Below, in pieces: positions 8,598-18,165 of a stretch of 44,949 nucleotides of DNA (position 1 is its first letter; each line of letters starts with the position of its first letter). Location: NCBI GenBank assembly GCA_905235505.1, contig CAJOMJ010000020.1, forward strand, positions 1-44,949, in the 5' to 3' direction. The translations under genes and the position numbers were made by a program. Origin of the DNA: Paludibacteraceae bacterium (GTDB lineage Bacteria > Bacteroidota > Bacteroidia > Bacteroidales > Paludibacteraceae). Under the pieces are notes generated by a model that had not been told where the DNA came from, made no database searches, and was given only the letters and a program-made list of their open reading frames with translations.

Positions 8598-9278
8598 CTA
8601 CTCCTCATCAAGCAAGTCAGGGCGGCGGTCACGGGTATGACGAAGTGACTCTTCATAAAGCCACTCATCTATCTTAGCCTGATTCCCACTGAGGAGAATA
8701 TCCGGCACCCGCCACCCTTTGTATTCAGCAGGGCGGGTATAGACACCCGGTTCGAGGAGTCCGTCTTGAAAGGAGTCGGAAAGAGCAGAGGTCTCATCGC
8801 CAAGTGCACCCGGGAGAAGGCGTACGATAGCATCAGTCATGATGGCTGCAGGCATCTCTCCTCCGGTAAGAACAAAGTCACCGATAGTGTATTCTTTAGT
8901 AATGAGGTGGTCGCGGACACGCTGGTCAACACCCTTATAATGCCCGCAGAGAATGATGATGTTCTCCATGAGTGATAGGCGGTTGGCAGTCTGTTGCGTA
9001 AAACGCTCTCCATCGGGGGCGGTGAAGATAATCTCATCATAGTGCCTTTCGGAAGTCAGTTTGGTAATGACACGGTCGATAGGCTCTATCTGAAGCACCA
9101 TACCTGCACCGAAGCCGAAAGCATAGTCGTCTATTTTGCGGTGCTTGTCAAGAGTGTAGTCACGCAGATTATGCACATATATCTCAGCAAGACCCTTGTC
9201 TTTAGCCCGCTGAATGATAGAGTGATTGAGAGGACTCTCAAGCAACTCGGGTACACCGGTGATGATATCTATACGCAT
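8598..9278 (-). CDS. trmD: tRNA (guanine-N1-)-methyltransferase TrmD
   Basis: Makes m1G37 in tRNAs using S-adenosylmethionine, preventing +1 frameshifting; cytoplasmic. SPOUT-class knot motifs are clear: AFGFGAGMV (53-61), [10 protein letters not shown] (111-120) and [10 protein letters not shown] (132-141, containing the conserved catalytic Asp). Length 226 aa is usual for the family. It is the last gene of a long minus-strand run, 61 nt after asd, and converges with the DUF2807 gene with only 21 nt between stop codons. It is not in the rpsP-rimM-rplS context found in many bacteria. Confidence 0.96.
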   Translation of the reverse strand: MRIDIITGVPELLESPLNHSIIQRAKDKGLAEIYVHNLRDYTLDKHRKIDDYAFGFGAGMVLQIEPIDRVITKLTSERHYDEIIFTAPDGERFTQQTANRLSLMENIIILCGHYKGVDQRVRDHLITKEYTIGDFVLTGGEMPAAIMTDAIVRLLPGALGDETSALSDSFQDGLLEPGVYTRPAEYKGWRVPDILLSGNQAKIDEWLYEESLRHTRDRRPDLLDEE

Positions 9279-9317
9279 CTGTTTCCTATATAAAGGTTAA
9301 ACTATTTCTTTAATATT

Positions 9318-9343
9318 GAGACGTGACAGTGTCGCGTCGCTAT
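9318..9343 (+). repeat. Dispersed palindromic repeat overlapping the asd stop codon
   Basis: GAGACGTGACAGTGTCGC then GTCGCTAT. The asd stop (TAG, read from plus bases 9340-9342) lies inside the right end of this copy. Confidence 0.88.
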
Positions 9344-10362
9344 GGTAGGAGCAGTTCTGCTATCTGTACAGCGTTGAGAGCGGCGCCTTTGCGTATCTGG
9401 TCGCTTACACACCAGAAACTCAGTCCGCATGGGTCAGTAATATCCTGACGCACTCTACCTATAAAGACTTCATCCTTGCCCGAGAGGAAGAGCGGCATCG
9501 GGTACGGGTATGATGAGTTGTCGGAGTTCTGCTGTTCAGGAGCATTGCCATCCATAAGGACGCAACCTCGAGCATGAGAGAAAGCCTCGCGTGCCACTTC
9601 GACAGAGAGCGGCTGCTCGGTCTCCAACCATATCACTTCGGAGTGTGCACGGAGCGATGGTACGCGGACACAGGTAGCTGAGACAGAGATGTCAGAGTGC
9701 ATGATTTTGCGTGTCTCGTTGTGCATCTTCATCTCCTCGAGGGTATAGTCATTGTCGGTGAAAACATCTATTTGTGGTATGAGGTTGAATGCCAGTTGGT
9801 AGGCAAACTTACTCACAGTAGGTTCTTCTCCGCTGAGCACTTGCCGATACTGGGTTTCAAGTTCCTTCATTGCCTGTGCACCCGCACCTGAGGCTGCCTG
9901 ATAGGTAGCGACATGTACGCGCTTGATATGTGAGAGTTGCTCAATAGCATTCAGTGCCACCACCATCTGAATAGTAGTACAATTAGGATTGGCTATGATA
10001 TTTCTCGGTGCGATGAAGGCATCCTCGGGATTAACCTCAGGCACAACCAAGGGTACGTCAGCATCCATACGAAAGGCCTTGGAGTTGTCTATCATAAGGG
10101 TGCCGTGACGAGTGATGACTTCTGCATACTGTTTGGACACTGAGGCACCTGCACTGACAAAGGCTATATCTACGCCACTGAAGTCAGAGTCAGGCGAGAG
10201 TAGTTCTACCGCAACATCTTTGCCACAGAAGTTGTATGTCTGTCCTGCACTGCGCGGGGAGCCAAAGAGACGGAGATTGTCAACAGGGAAACTGCGTTGG
10301 GAGAGGACGTTGAGAAGTTCTTGTCCTACTGCGCCACTTGCACCTACTATTGCTATGTTCAT
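9340..10362 (-). CDS. asd: Aspartate-semialdehyde dehydrogenase
   Basis: Reduces aspartyl phosphate to aspartate semialdehyde with NADPH, the branch point to lysine/diaminopimelate, threonine and methionine. The N-terminal Rossmann motif is [10 protein letters not shown] (5-14), the catalytic cysteine is Cys128 in ANPNCTTIQ, and the active-site histidine is His240 in [10 protein letters not shown]. 340 aa, full length. It lies 32 nt downstream of the glycosyltransferase gene in the same run. Its final codons and stop are contributed by a dispersed palindromic repeat. Confidence 0.96.
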   Translation of the reverse strand: MNIAIVGASGAVGQELLNVLSQRSFPVDNLRLFGSPRSAGQTYNFCGKDVAVELLSPDSDFSGVDIAFVSAGASVSKQYAEVITRHGTLMIDNSKAFRMDADVPLVVPEVNPEDAFIAPRNIIANPNCTTIQMVVALNAIEQLSHIKRVHVATYQAASGAGAQAMKELETQYRQVLSGEEPTVSKFAYQLAFNLIPQIDVFTDNDYTLEEMKMHNETRKIMHSDISVSATCVRVPSLRAHSEVIWLETEQPLSVEVAREAFSHARGCVLMDGNAPEQQNSDNSSYPYPMPLFLSGKDEVFIGRVRQDITDPCGLSFWCVSDQIRKGAALNAVQIAELLLP

Positions 10363-10394
10363 TGTACTTTAATTATGTTTGATTGTTATATTTG

Positions 10395-11408
10395 TTATGT
10401 TTTAAGCAGAGTAGCGAGGTACTCTTGTTCGGGTTGCCCCGGAGTTGCCACAAGTCTTGCCTTGTACAGGCAACCGAGGGCATTAAGGTCCATAATGGTG
10501 CTGTAGCCACTGCGTGCAAGAATGATTTCCGCCCCAAGGAGGGCATCCTGCAGACTCTGGTCGTCGAGATAGGGGACAAAAGTTATATTGTTATTCTGCA
10601 GGGTAGTGTTAGGCAGACCTGTTTTGCCACGCACTACAAGCACTTTTTCCTCTCTACCGGAATAGTAGTCTGTGATTTGTTTCTCAAAGAGAGTCCGTTG
10701 CGGTTCAAGACCGGACAGTACAGCGACTATAGAGTACTGGGTATCGCACGTCTTCCGGTCGGGCGTTTGTTTGACAGGGAAGCGCGTGAGCGGGCCTATA
10801 AACTTGGCATTGCGGGGCAGCGGATATTTATGACTCAAGTCGCCGGACAGGTTTTTCTCTCCGGCATAGTCAGGTATCCAGCATTGAGTGTATTTGAGTA
10901 TGATATCGCGGTGAATACTTGCGAGCATCGGCTCTAACCAGTGGTAATGGGGCGGTGTTTTAATCATCAGTTGGTGGGTGATGTAGATAGTCTCCGGTTC
11001 TTTGGCAGGGTCAACAGGTTTCTTAGGTTTGGAATTGCGGGAGAAATATCTGCTCTTGGGTTTGAGATTGACATACAGACCAAAGCGATTGTCAGAGATG
11101 ATACGGTCGAAATGTTCTTGGGCAAGCAGCCGTTTGAGTGCATAGTGGTCGCGTATGCCCCATCTCACGATTCTGGGCAGAGCCTTAGCCATAGCCCAGA
11201 CCTGACTATTACCCTTGCTGTACTTGAGGTTGAGAGAGGGGAAGACAATACTACGGAGTTCTGGAAAATGCTTGCGCAGCAGAGCAAGGCTCTCGCCGTC
11301 GCCTGCAATAACCACTTCGCAACCGTCAGCAACATATTTGTTGATTAGCGGTATGCAGCGACTGGCGTGACCAAGTCCCCAATTCATCGGTGCTATAAGA
11401 ATTTTCAT
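10395..11408 (-). CDS. MurG-like glycosyltransferase family protein
   Basis: Looks like a GT-B fold glycosyltransferase related to the MurG/GT28 group. The N-terminal GLGHASRCIPL (11-21) is the glycine-rich acceptor-side loop, and the C-terminal half has VPYLDDQSLQDALLGAE, RSGYSTIMDL and ATPGQPEQEYLA, matching the nucleotide-sugar binding half of the family. No signal peptide or membrane helix is evident, so it probably acts on the inner face of the membrane or in the cytosol. Donor and acceptor cannot be deduced. 337 aa, flanked by asd and a radical SAM gene with short gaps, so probably cotranscribed. Confidence 0.8.
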   Translation of the reverse strand: MKILIAPMNWGLGHASRCIPLINKYVADGCEVVIAGDGESLALLRKHFPELRSIVFPSLNLKYSKGNSQVWAMAKALPRIVRWGIRDHYALKRLLAQEHFDRIISDNRFGLYVNLKPKSRYFSRNSKPKKPVDPAKEPETIYITHQLMIKTPPHYHWLEPMLASIHRDIILKYTQCWIPDYAGEKNLSGDLSHKYPLPRNAKFIGPLTRFPVKQTPDRKTCDTQYSIVAVLSGLEPQRTLFEKQITDYYSGREEKVLVVRGKTGLPNTTLQNNNITFVPYLDDQSLQDALLGAEIILARSGYSTIMDLNALGCLYKARLVATPGQPEQEYLATLLKT

Positions 11409-11428
11409 AACTTGTCCAATTAAGTGTT

Positions 11429-12187
11429 TTACACACTAACAATCACCTCTATTCCCATCTTGCGTATGTCGGCAGCAATTCGTTGCATTGTTTCAGGTTC
11501 TATCTTCTGAAGGGTATTGCATGGTGTTTGACGGTCGATTACGTATATCATCACCTGTTTGGGTGCAATCTGCTTGAGAATATCATAGTATGCAGCCAGT
11601 TCTTCTGCCGAAGTATTATCTACATGCTTGCCATTGATTGTACCCCGCAGCAGACATGTCTGCAATGTGAAGTCGTGATTGAACTGCATAAGCAACTGCT
11701 TTATGTGTTCCACTTGCAGACTGTGATTCACGGGTTGGTCAATAAGCCGCATGGTACGAGTGATGGCGGAGTCGAGTTTGAGTATGCGTTGGTCTGCCAT
11801 AAGGAGAGCCCTAACCACATCCTCCCGAGAGAGTTGTGTGGAGTTGCTGAGTACACATACTTTGGCATCGGGGCAATACTTATCTCTGAGAGTACAGGTG
11901 TCTGTCATGATGTTCTCAAACTGAGGGTGCAAAGTAGGTTCGCCATTGCCTGAGAAGGTGATAACATCCGGCCGGCATGTCATGGTTGACAATGTCTGCT
12001 CTAATTCCGCTTTCACTTGTTCTCTGGTGGGCAACAGAGGGTGCAGCACCTCAGTATTCCAGCCGCACTCACAGTATGCACAATTGAAAGTGCAGAGTTT
12101 GTGGTCAGCGGGGAGGAGGTTTACTCCGAGCGAGACACCAAGCCGCCGGCTGTGAATGGGGCCATATATTATAGAATTGAAGAGCAT
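11429..12187 (-). CDS. Radical SAM protein
   Basis: The CxxxCxxC motif is present as Cys32, Cys36 and Cys39 in CTFNCAYC, binding the 4Fe-4S cluster that cleaves S-adenosylmethionine. The N-terminus YGPIHSRRLGVSLGVNLLP and the following FSGNGEPTLHP are typical of the family loosely annotated as wyosine-synthetase-like radical SAM proteins, common in anaerobes. The reaction is unknown. 252 aa, 17 nt downstream of dnaG and 20 nt upstream of the glycosyltransferase gene on the same strand. Confidence 0.85.
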   Translation of the reverse strand: MLFNSIIYGPIHSRRLGVSLGVNLLPADHKLCTFNCAYCECGWNTEVLHPLLPTREQVKAELEQTLSTMTCRPDVITFSGNGEPTLHPQFENIMTDTCTLRDKYCPDAKVCVLSNSTQLSREDVVRALLMADQRILKLDSAITRTMRLIDQPVNHSLQVEHIKQLLMQFNHDFTLQTCLLRGTINGKHVDNTSAEELAAYYDILKQIAPKQVMIYVIDRQTPCNTLQKIEPETMQRIAADIRKMGIEVIVSV

Positions 12188-12204
12188 AGGAGTATTCAGG
12201 TTGT

Positions 12205-14232
12205 TTAAGTTCTGTTTCCGAGTAGTCTGCCGAGCAGTTTTTCTACATTCTTTAGTTTTTCCAGTTCCATAATATAGTTTGTGATTTCTTCTTCTCTTTC
12301 GTTCTCTTGAGCATGCTGAATAGCAAGTTGGGTATTGGTTATCTTTCCTTTGATAATGGTCAGTTGCAGTTCGTAGATTAGTTGTGGAACAAGTTCGTTC
12401 AGTCGGTCGGCATCGGAGGGCATTTTCACCACAGTCTCCACATTCTCAGATATTCTCTTCTTTCCATACATTCTACTAAGTTCGTATTTGTCGGACATCA
12501 ATTCTCTTGCAAGAGAAGACACATAAGAATTGGGATGATTATTGAAGAAGGCTTCTGCCTTGAATCCTTCATCCGCCTGATGAGCGACATACTCGTTAAT
12601 TATCTTCTCATATAAAGGGTCCTCGAACTGAATATGGTTGGCATTTAACTCATCCAAGATATACTGACCTACTGTAGAACCTTCGAACAACGGGTAATCG
12701 CCATATTTGACCAGCACCTGCAGCAGATTGAGTATATTCTCTTCAAGTCTGTCTTTGGGTTTTAGCCTGAGAGAAACAGTCTCTTTAGGTTCGGGAAGCG
12801 GATCCTGCATCAGCGCAGACGGTTCTCCTTCTGCAGCGGGTGTTATATTATTAGTGGGTGCAGGCGAGCCTGCGGCTTGTTTTTTCCCTTTGAGGTATCT
12901 GTCCTCTCTCAGTTTCTTCACCTCTTTAAGCAGAGTGTCTTCATTTATCCCGAGCATAGCGGAACACTCTTTTATATACACCTCTCTGGCAATCAGATCA
13001 GGTATAACTGAGATACTTTGCACGATTTCGCGGATTAAGGAGACACGTTTTATCGGGTCGTTACCTGCATCTCTCATGACGAGGTTTGTCTTGAAGAGAA
13101 CAAAGTCCTGACTATTGTCTATGAGGAATTGCTGGAAGTCGGCTGCATTCATCTTACGGGAGAAAGAGTCGGGGTCTTCTCCATCAGGAAGGAGAACCAC
13201 TTTGACACTAAGACCTTCTTCGAGGAGCATGTCTATACCACGCAGAGCGGCATGTATGCCGGCAGAGTCGCCATCGTAGAGTATGGTTACATTTCCGGTG
13301 AGACGATGCAGGAGAACTACCTGCCGGTGAGTGAGTGAAGTACCGCCGGAACTAACCACGTTCTTCACACCCGCCTGAAACATACTGATGACATCCATCT
13401 GACCTTCCACAAGGTAGCACATCTCTTTCTTGCTTATCTCCTGTTTGGCTTGGAAGAGTCCGTAGAGTTCGTTGCTCTTTGAATAGATAGATGATTCAGG
13501 TGAATTGACATATTTTCCGCCCTGCTTGCTTTCATTCAGTTTTCTCCCTGCGAAGGCTACTACCTTACCTGAGATGGTAAAGATCGGGAAGATAGCTCTG
13601 TCACGAAAGCGGTCGAAAGGTCGGGCAGGTTTGTTTTCTTCATTATTCTCGTCATTATTATATTGAGAATTACCGCAGAGTCCGGTTTTTATCAGGAACT
13701 CTTCCTTATAACCTGCTTTCTTTGCAGCGTAGTAGAGTGCATTCTTATCAGGGGCATAACCAAGTTGGAAACAGCGGATAGTATCTTCACGGAGACCACG
13801 CTGCATTAAGTAGCTTAGACCTATGTTCTGTCCGGCTTCTGTATCCCATAGTTGGCTTTGGAACCAATGGTTAGCCCAGTCGTTGACAGCGAAGAGACTC
13901 TGGCGTTCGTCTTCCTGGAGTTTCTCCTCTTCTGTCAGTTCTTTCTCCTGTATCTCTATATGGTATTTCTTTGCTACCTGACGGAGAGCATCGGCGTAGG
14001 AACACTGCTCGTATTCCATAACGAAATTGACTGCATTGCCTGCCTTGCCGCAACCGAAGCATTTGTATATACCTTTGGCAGGTGATACACTGAACGAGGG
14101 AGTTTTCTCATCATGAAAAGGGCAATTGCCCCAAAGGTTGGCACCACGGCGGCGAAGCGTCATATAGTCGCCTATGACGTCTTCTATCTTCAAGGTTGAA
14201 TAGATACGATCAATAGTTTCTTTCGGAATCAT
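12205..14232 (-). CDS. dnaG: DNA primase DnaG
   Basis: Chromosomal primase making RNA primers at the replication fork. The CHC2 zinc domain has CPFH (Cys37, His40) and CFGC (Cys58, Cys61). The TOPRIM core has VEGQMD with Glu276 and YDGDSAG with Asp320 and Asp322, the metal-binding residues. A Pro/Ala-rich linker near 455-490 leads to a helical C-terminal domain, expected to bind the DnaB helicase. 675 aa, normal length. It is not next to rpsU or rpoD here; an outer-membrane protein gene lies upstream and a radical SAM gene downstream. A second primase-like gene begins at 44049. Confidence 0.96.
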   Translation of the reverse strand: MIPKETIDRIYSTLKIEDVIGDYMTLRRRGANLWGNCPFHDEKTPSFSVSPAKGIYKCFGCGKAGNAVNFVMEYEQCSYADALRQVAKKYHIEIQEKELTEEEKLQEDERQSLFAVNDWANHWFQSQLWDTEAGQNIGLSYLMQRGLREDTIRCFQLGYAPDKNALYYAAKKAGYKEEFLIKTGLCGNSQYNNDENNEENKPARPFDRFRDRAIFPIFTISGKVVAFAGRKLNESKQGGKYVNSPESSIYSKSNELYGLFQAKQEISKKEMCYLVEGQMDVISMFQAGVKNVVSSGGTSLTHRQVVLLHRLTGNVTILYDGDSAGIHAALRGIDMLLEEGLSVKVVLLPDGEDPDSFSRKMNAADFQQFLIDNSQDFVLFKTNLVMRDAGNDPIKRVSLIREIVQSISVIPDLIAREVYIKECSAMLGINEDTLLKEVKKLREDRYLKGKKQAAGSPAPTNNITPAAEGEPSALMQDPLPEPKETVSLRLKPKDRLEENILNLLQVLVKYGDYPLFEGSTVGQYILDELNANHIQFEDPLYEKIINEYVAHQADEGFKAEAFFNNHPNSYVSSLARELMSDKYELSRMYGKKRISENVETVVKMPSDADRLNELVPQLIYELQLTIIKGKITNTQLAIQHAQENEREEEITNYIMELEKLKNVEKLLGRLLGNRT

Positions 14233-14293
14233 GGCAATAAACTATTTACTAATACTATATACTATTGACTACTAATTATATGATACTATGTTG

Positions 14294-15013
14294 TTAATCA
14301 ACACCGAAATTGAGGAAGTAGAAACCAAGGCGGATATTCCACTCATCAAAGCGGGCACGATTGGTATAACTGCCTTTGTCATTGAAGTTGTCGCGGAAGT
14401 GATTATATATACCGAAGTTGTAGCCACCACGGATGTAGTAGTTTTTATATTGGAATCCGGCACCTACGCCCCATTGGATATTGAAAGGTGTATAGTCTCT
14501 CACTCCGTCATTATCAATATCAGTACTATAGTGGTTTATCTTCTCTGTCTTTTCCTCGTTTGTTATTGTATTCCGACGGGTAGTTGTCGTATTATATGCG
14601 AAATTGTACTGCAGAGTAGGACCGGTATATAATATGAGCCATGTGTCGTTGGCGATATTGAATTTGTATTGCCACTCTATAGGCAATTCCACCATATGCA
14701 TTGAGAAGGTTTCCCGTGTCTGGAAATTATTAGGAAACATAGGGTTCTCTGCTACCCATTTTCCTCCTCTATGCGCATAACTATAGTTGATTGCCACGTT
14801 TAAGCCGAAGCCCTCAATCAATGTTACATCATAAGCGAAGCCCACCTTAAAACCATTGCCGCGAGTCACGTCGGATAGTTTTCTGTTCAGGGTGGTAATG
14901 TTTTGTCGGAGAATAGGCTCTGCAAATCCCACTTGCACTCCGAACCACTGTTCTTGCGCCGAAAGCATTGTAACTGTCAGCAGCATACTGAATAATAATA
15001 AATTGCGTTTCAT
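14294..15013 (-). CDS. Outer-membrane beta-barrel protein (PorT-like type)
   Basis: Signal peptide MKRNLLLFSMLLTVTMLSA, then about 220 residues of alternating polar/aromatic strands (examples LNVAINYSYAHRGG, WLILYTGPTLQYNF, YYIRGGYNFGIY) ending with WNIRLGFYFLNFG, a terminal strand with aromatic residues as in barrel proteins. 239 aa predicts an 8-stranded barrel. No specific function can be assigned. It lies 23 nt downstream of the OstA-like gene, consistent with a role or assembly in the outer membrane. Confidence 0.75.
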   Translation of the reverse strand: MKRNLLLFSMLLTVTMLSAQEQWFGVQVGFAEPILRQNITTLNRKLSDVTRGNGFKVGFAYDVTLIEGFGLNVAINYSYAHRGGKWVAENPMFPNNFQTRETFSMHMVELPIEWQYKFNIANDTWLILYTGPTLQYNFAYNTTTTRRNTITNEEKTEKINHYSTDIDNDGVRDYTPFNIQWGVGAGFQYKNYYIRGGYNFGIYNHFRDNFNDKGSYTNRARFDEWNIRLGFYFLNFGVD

Positions 15014-15036
15014 ATCTTTAATTATTTATTACACTA

Positions 15037-16767
15037 TTATCTTCCAGCACGTTTTCTTCCTCTGCTGTTTCTCTTCGAGTCAGAAGAATCCTCTTTTTCA
15101 GAGTCGGTATTCTCCTCAGCAGTTGTGTCTTTGGCACTGAGGGCTACTTGTTCGGGTCGCTGAGTGGACTGAGGATGACGGAACACATCGTCTTTGTTCT
15201 TCGGTCTCTCATCTTCCGCCCAGAAGAAACTGCCGAGACGTGTCTGACTCTCACTTATCTTGTCAAGCGGATACATAGCACCTGTGGTGGCTGAGGTGAA
15301 CACTATATGGTCAACTTTCTGATTCTGCAGATACATCTTGACATAACTCGACTGCGTCTTGTTTACTCCTACGACAGGGCCTTTGCCATCGTCTTCATGC
15401 GGGTAGAACACTGTTTCTGCATTACCGTTTACATCTATCTGGCGCATCTCGCCTTCACGGATATATGCCAAGAGTTCTTTACCAGAGAGTTGGTTGAACC
15501 ATGTCTCAGCGTCCTGCTGAGAGGCAATGGCACTGCCGATACCATGCACATAGTCAACAGTGCCGTTCTTGAGATATACATTTACGAGTTCGGCACTTAT
15601 CTGTTGGTTATCACTCCAAATGACCGGTTTGCCGTTCATTATCATTACGGAATCACGGTTGTTTGTGACGAGCGAATCACAGATAGCCTGCATGTCGGAG
15701 CGATAGATTCGTACATGGTAGAATGCCCTAATCTGCCTATATGAAGTATCCTGCAAGAGGGTGTCAGGAGGTTGCCATGTGAGTACACTATCCACCATGA
15801 TGCTATCCAGCGGTTGCAACAAGGTCAATTGGTATGGTATCTCTTCGGAATAGAGAGTGTCGGCATGAACATAGGTTCTGTCTTCTTCCGACCAGTCAAC
15901 ATAGAGAGCGCTATCGGTAGCGAAGCCGTATTTATCAGTCTCGAAGAACTTGCCGAGGTTGCCATAGAGAGTGCCCTGCTGCACCGAGTCAATGAGACAC
16001 ATGTGCCCTACCACATCGCCCTTGCCAAAATGTTTGTCGTAGAAGATAGTGTCACCTGTAAGGCTGCGGCCATCTTCGTGGATAACCTCCGAACGGTTGA
16101 GCAACATAGACTCCTCAGTGCGTGTGTTGTACCAACCGAGAGTACTGAGAATGGTGGTTTCTTCTTCATAGATTATTTTGGTAGGTCCGACGAGGTCGGC
16201 TATATTGCTGGCGGTATTATATTTGAGAGTATCGGCTGTGAGTACGAAGCGGTCATTGACAAGGAGTACATCGGTCTTGAATACCGTCTGTCGAGTAGAT
16301 GGCGTATATTGCCCCCAGACAGAGGTAAGGGTATTGAGACTGTCAACTATCTTGCCTCCGCTGAAGTACCATGCGAGGTCGTTGAGCCGGTCGTAGTTGA
16401 GAGAGTCGGTAGTAAGAGTAGTGCCGGTGTGAATGAGTTTGACATTCTTTCTCATACGGGCAAACTTGGTATTGCCGTCATAGAAGAGGACATCGGAGAA
16501 TCCTTCGAGAGTATCACCCTGCACAAGCCGCACATTGCCGAAAGCATCAAGAGAGTTGTTTTTCTCATAGAAGAGTGCAGAGTCGCAATACATAAGTGCG
16601 GAGTCGTGCCGGAAGATGACATCACCTTTCAGCAGTTGTGCTTCGGGGTAGAGTTCTTCATCGAATGACAATGTCTCGGAATGCACCAGATAAACCATTG
16701 TCTCTGCCTGCAAACCGGGGCAGAGGAAGAGTAATATAACAGATAATATGTATATAAATCTATTCAC
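15037..16767 (-). CDS. OstA/LptA-like LPS transport protein
   Basis: Periplasmic protein of the OstA/LptA type: repeated beta segments such as GDVIFRHDSALMYCDSALFY, GNVRLVQGDTLEGFSDVLFY and TLTTDSLNYD give the beta-jellyroll pattern that conducts LPS to the outer membrane. The C-terminal tail is charged and low-complexity. Start chosen at GTG (plus bases 16765-16767), giving signal peptide MNRFIYILSVILLFLCPGLQA; an in-frame TTG at 16797 would add 10 residues but falls inside a dispersed repeat and spoils the signal peptide. 576 aa, larger than E. coli LptA (185 aa), as usual for Bacteroidetes. It sits among folding and outer-membrane genes. Confidence 0.82.
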   Translation of the reverse strand: MNRFIYILSVILLFLCPGLQAETMVYLVHSETLSFDEELYPEAQLLKGDVIFRHDSALMYCDSALFYEKNNSLDAFGNVRLVQGDTLEGFSDVLFYDGNTKFARMRKNVKLIHTGTTLTTDSLNYDRLNDLAWYFSGGKIVDSLNTLTSVWGQYTPSTRQTVFKTDVLLVNDRFVLTADTLKYNTASNIADLVGPTKIIYEEETTILSTLGWYNTRTEESMLLNRSEVIHEDGRSLTGDTIFYDKHFGKGDVVGHMCLIDSVQQGTLYGNLGKFFETDKYGFATDSALYVDWSEEDRTYVHADTLYSEEIPYQLTLLQPLDSIMVDSVLTWQPPDTLLQDTSYRQIRAFYHVRIYRSDMQAICDSLVTNNRDSVMIMNGKPVIWSDNQQISAELVNVYLKNGTVDYVHGIGSAIASQQDAETWFNQLSGKELLAYIREGEMRQIDVNGNAETVFYPHEDDGKGPVVGVNKTQSSYVKMYLQNQKVDHIVFTSATTGAMYPLDKISESQTRLGSFFWAEDERPKNKDDVFRHPQSTQRPEQVALSAKDTTAEENTDSEKEDSSDSKRNSRGRKRAGR

Positions 16768-16784
16768 TATTACGTTTATGGTTT

Positions 16785-16812
16785 GGAGACACGGCAATGA
16801 TGTGTCTCTACG
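16785..16812 (+). repeat. Dispersed palindromic repeat, diverged copy
   Basis: GGAGACACGGCAATGATGTG then TCTCTACG retains GAGACAC...GTGTCTC arms: base changes are compensated on both sides, so the stem survives. It fills the gap between the SurA-like and OstA-like genes. Confidence 0.75.
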
Positions 16813-16815
16813 GGA

Positions 16816-18165
16816 TTATCTGACCCAACCCGGGTAGTGGAAGTCACAACCTTGCCACTCGGGGTCTATACTTACGTATGTATCCTTTTGTTTTTTCCTG
16901 ATCCACTCATCAATAAACTTGCCCTTCATCTCGTTTTCGTACATCTCACGAATAACCTGGTAGTCGTCTGTGAGATTGGCTTTGTGCACATCAGTTCTGC
17001 TTTTGAGGCGCACTATCACACAAGTCTCTTTGTTCTTCCGCTGGTCAATCATGGTGAAGGGGTTGCTTATCTCACCAACTTTCATTGAGTATATCTGCCG
17101 GGCGACCTCAGGAGGCAACTCCTGATATTCGAACTTGGTAGCATTAGTATTCTCATTGGTCATAAGACCTCCGTTCATAACAGTGTTCTTGTCCTCCGAG
17201 AACTTTATGACCGCCTGCTCGAAAGTCATTTTGCCTGTGCGCACGAGGTTAGCCACAGAGTCAAGGCGGTTGACAGCCTTCACTTTGTCGTCTGCAGAGA
17301 TACGTGGTTTGAGAAGTATGTGTCTGCAATTGATTCGTTCGCCTTTCTTCTCAATTAGTTGGATAATATGGTAACCGTATTCCGTTTCAACGATACGGCT
17401 TACTTTTTTAGGGTCAATAAGGTTGAAAGCCACCTCTGCAAATTCGGGCACGAGTTGCCCTCTGCCCACGAACCCGAGTTCTCCACCGCGCTTGGCAGAC
17501 TCAGTATCTTCGCTATACAGGCGGGCGAGCATAGAGAAGTCGGCTTCACCCTTGTTCACACGTTCGGTGAACTCACGCAGACGGGTCTTCACACGCTCCA
17601 CTTCTTCGCGGGGCACGGCAGGTTCAACGGCTATCATCTGCACCTCAACCTGCGCGGGTATGGTAGGAATGGAATCAGGCGGCAAAGCAAGATAGTAGCG
17701 TCTGATTTCTGCCGGAGTGGATTTGATATGCTCGGTGAGTTTCATCTGCATCTGCTGGATTATCATCTGGTTGCGCACCTGTATGGTCATCTCTTCGCGC
17801 ATCTCTGCCATGGTTTTGCGGAAATATTCCTCCATCTTTTCTTTAGATCCTATCTGTGAGAGATAGTAATTGAGACGCATCTCCACCTGAGTGTGGACAG
17901 AGCTTTCGCTTGCCTCTACAGAGTCAAGTTCAGCCTGATGCAGGAACAGTTTCTGAATGGCTATCTGTTCGGGTATCACACAATACGGGTCACCTGCTAT
18001 CTGTTGACCTTCATACTGTGCTCTCAGGCGTTCTTCCTCAACTTCGCTGCGGAGGATAGCTTCTTCGCCTACCACCCATATCACTTCATCTATTACGTTG
18101 TCCTTGGCAAAGGTGTAAAATGCCAAAGACAGCAATGACAACAATATGCCGAGTCTGTTATTCAT
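16816..18165 (-). CDS. SurA-like periplasmic peptidyl-prolyl isomerase
   Basis: Signal peptide (first about 20 residues, ending FYTFA), a SurA-type N-terminal chaperone region (22-160), and two parvulin/PPIC rotamase domains at about 172-272 (with SMLARLYSED, GGELGFVGRGQLVPEF and GYHIIQLIEKK) and about 280-390 (CRHILLKPRIS, KFSEDK, NGGLM). Expected to escort unfolded outer-membrane proteins and isomerise prolines in the periplasm. 449 aa, similar to E. coli SurA (428 aa). Its start codon overlaps the 3' end of the upstream lipoprotein gene by 8 bp, indicating translational coupling. Confidence 0.88.
   Translation of the reverse strand: MNNRLGILLSLLSLAFYTFAKDNVIDEVIWVVGEEAILRSEVEEERLRAQYEGQQIAGDPYCVIPEQIAIQKLFLHQAELDSVEASESSVHTQVEMRLNYYLSQIGSKEKMEEYFRKTMAEMREEMTIQVRNQMIIQQMQMKLTEHIKSTPAEIRRYYLALPPDSIPTIPAQVEVQMIAVEPAVPREEVERVKTRLREFTERVNKGEADFSMLARLYSEDTESAKRGGELGFVGRGQLVPEFAEVAFNLIDPKKVSRIVETEYGYHIIQLIEKKGERINCRHILLKPRISADDKVKAVNRLDSVANLVRTGKMTFEQAVIKFSEDKNTVMNGGLMTNENTNATKFEYQELPPEVARQIYSMKVGEISNPFTMIDQRKNKETCVIVRLKSRTDVHKANLTDDYQVIREMYENEMKGKFIDEWIRKKQKDTYVSIDPEWQGCDFHYPGWVR

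Noticed and set aside
15772..16668. 298-codon plus-strand frame opposite the OstA-like gene
   Set aside because: No signal peptide, motif or promoter; the minus-strand gene has a signal peptide, OstA-type repeats and consistent operon context.
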